A stretch of 6,528 nt of DNA from Chthoniobacteraceae bacterium (GTDB lineage Bacteria > Verrucomicrobiota > Verrucomicrobiia > Chthoniobacterales > Chthoniobacteraceae), in NCBI GenBank assembly GCA_947478975.1, contig CANJYI010000161.1:1-6528 (forward strand), given 5' to 3'. A program made the translations under genes and the position numbers. This document shows positions 5,700 through 6,528 of this stretch, in pieces (within the stretch, counting starts at the first letter, position 1; each line of letters starts with the position of its first letter). The notes below the pieces were generated by a model, which worked only from the letters and a program-made list of their open reading frames with translations, made no database searches and was not told where the DNA came from.

Positions 5700-6528
5700 C
5701 GTAAGATGGAGTGGGCACCAGGCCTACCTCTGGGAGTACAGCCGGCCGGGAGATCTGGTGGTTTACGACTTTCAAATGGGGCGCGCCCGGGAGGGGCCGG
5801 CGAACTTCCTGGAGGGTTTTGAGGGAAGGCTCCAAAGTGATGGGTATGCCGCCTACGGCAAGATAGGCGGGCCCGGGTTGCTGTACTTTGGGTGTTGGGC
5901 GCATGTGAGGCGCAAGTTTTTTGAAGCGTCCCAGCAGGATCCCCGGAACGCGCGGAGCGTGTCGGTGGTGGTGGCCATCGGGAAGCTTTACGAGGTGGAG
6001 CGTCAGGCCCGGGAGGGGCAGCTCACGTTTCGGGAGCGGGAAGAGCTGCGTCTGCGGGAGTGTCCTGCGCTTTTGGCGGTAGTGAAGGCGCTGGTGCTCG
6101 AGAGCGCCGCGGTAGCGCTGCCCAAGAGTGGGCTGGGCAAGGCGTGCACGTATGCCCTCAAACAGTGGGAGCGGCTGGAGAGCTCCGCCGGGGGCGGGCA
6201 CGGGATGGTGGAGATCGACAACAACTGGGCGGAGAACGCGATGCGTCCGATCGCGCTTGGGCGCAAAAACTGGATGCAGATCGGCAGCGAGAAAGCGGGG
6301 CCGAAGATCGCGGCGATCCTGTCGGTTTTGGAGACGTGCAAAAGGCTTGGGGTCAATGGAAGGGAATACCTGCTGGAGGTGTTGCCGCAGCTTTCCTACC
6401 GGGCGACGCGCCCGGAGGTGCAGGGGCTCATACCGCTGGAGGAGCTGACCCCTGCGGCGTGGCAGCAGGCGCGTGCGAAAGCGGAAGAGATCCCCGCGTA
6501 GTTGAAGGGCGCTCTGGGCAGCGGGCGG
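5700..6528 (+). mobile_element. Partial IS66-family insertion sequence
   Basis: This covers the transposase homology and the sequence following its stop, which probably includes part of the right end and runs off the window. The left boundary is approximate: homology fades between about 5640 and 5712. No terminal inverted repeat pair could be matched between the left region and 6502-6528. It is a remnant flanking the operon, consistent with an accessory or defence-island setting. Confidence 0.6.

Larger units (their letters stand above)
5483..5705. other. Intergenic stretch between operon and IS66 remnant
   Basis: No convincing gene is seen here. It contains a short palindrome (5584-5596) and a 12-bp inverted repeat (5624-5665). 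A weak pair of 6-bp arms (acgagg at 5488-5493, cctcgt at 5517-5522) lies just after the last operon stop, but it has no T-run and is not called a terminator. The left boundary of the transposase homology falls near the end of this stretch; no clear IS66 terminal repeat or target duplication was recognised. Confidence 0.5.
5566..6501 (+). pseudogene. IS66-family transposase, 5'-truncated remnant
   Basis: The open frame (GTG at 5566, first ATG at 5590, 311 residues) matches IS66 (TnpC-type) transposases only from about GHQAYLWEYSRPG (near 5712) to the end. Recognisable family features are LQSDGYAAYG (D92), CWAHVRRKF, the YALKQWERL helix, and DNNWAENAMRPIALGRKNW carrying the catalytic Glu (E223). 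The usual length is roughly 500 residues. The N-terminal leucine-zipper and zinc-finger region and the DET motif with the first catalytic Asp are missing, and the 50 residues before the match do not look like the family. The DDE triad is therefore incomplete and the protein should be inactive. The C-terminus looks complete. No IS66 accessory genes (tnpA/tnpB type) are present in the window. The frame is otherwise undamaged, which suggests a fairly recent truncation. Confidence 0.85.

Overview
The window is GC-rich (about 60% by eye), bacterial, and almost entirely coding on the + strand. Five tightly packed genes (140-5482) look like one operon, followed by a 5'-truncated IS66-family transposase remnant (about 5700-6501). 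The taxon cannot be fixed from this sequence. High GC, dense coding, starts without Shine-Dalgarno sequences and an IS66-type element would suit Verrucomicrobiota or a similar Gram-negative group, but that is only a guess.

The operon is an elaborated version of the TerY-P (TerY-phosphorylation) triad: a von Willebrand A (vWA) protein, a PP2C-type phosphatase and a Ser/Thr-type kinase. From established knowledge, the triad was described among the Ter stress-response systems and has been reported as an anti-phage module, so the core is not new. Order and spacing: TerY-like vWA protein 1 (140-781); 15 nt; PP2C fusion protein (797-2674); 4-nt ATGA overlap; kinase with zinc ribbon (2671-4182); 12 nt; small one-helix membrane protein (4195-4440); 7 nt; TerY-like vWA protein 2 with a C-terminal Cys-rich TerY-C-type domain (4448-5482).

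Several features go beyond a minimal triad. The phosphatase has an N-terminal segment resembling a dead kinase C-lobe, then a ten-unit 15-bp tandem repeat encoding ASAPV, then a putative-Ig-like module, then the PP2C domain. The kinase lacks the usual beta-3 lysine (Gln42) and carries a lysine (K29) in the glycine-rich loop, the arrangement known from eukaryotic WNK kinases. It also contains an 8-G tract that could act as a frameshift switch. A small basic single-pass membrane protein sits inside the operon. The two vWA paralogs flank the other three genes, and only the second keeps the Cys-rich tail.

A working model (inference): the kinase and phosphatase set the phosphorylation state of a target or of each other, the vWA proteins act as metal-dependent scaffolds, and the pseudokinase, Ig-like and FHA-like modules assemble the complex, perhaps near the membrane. 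The stretch between the operon and the transposase (5483-5705) contains two inverted repeats and no recognisable gene.
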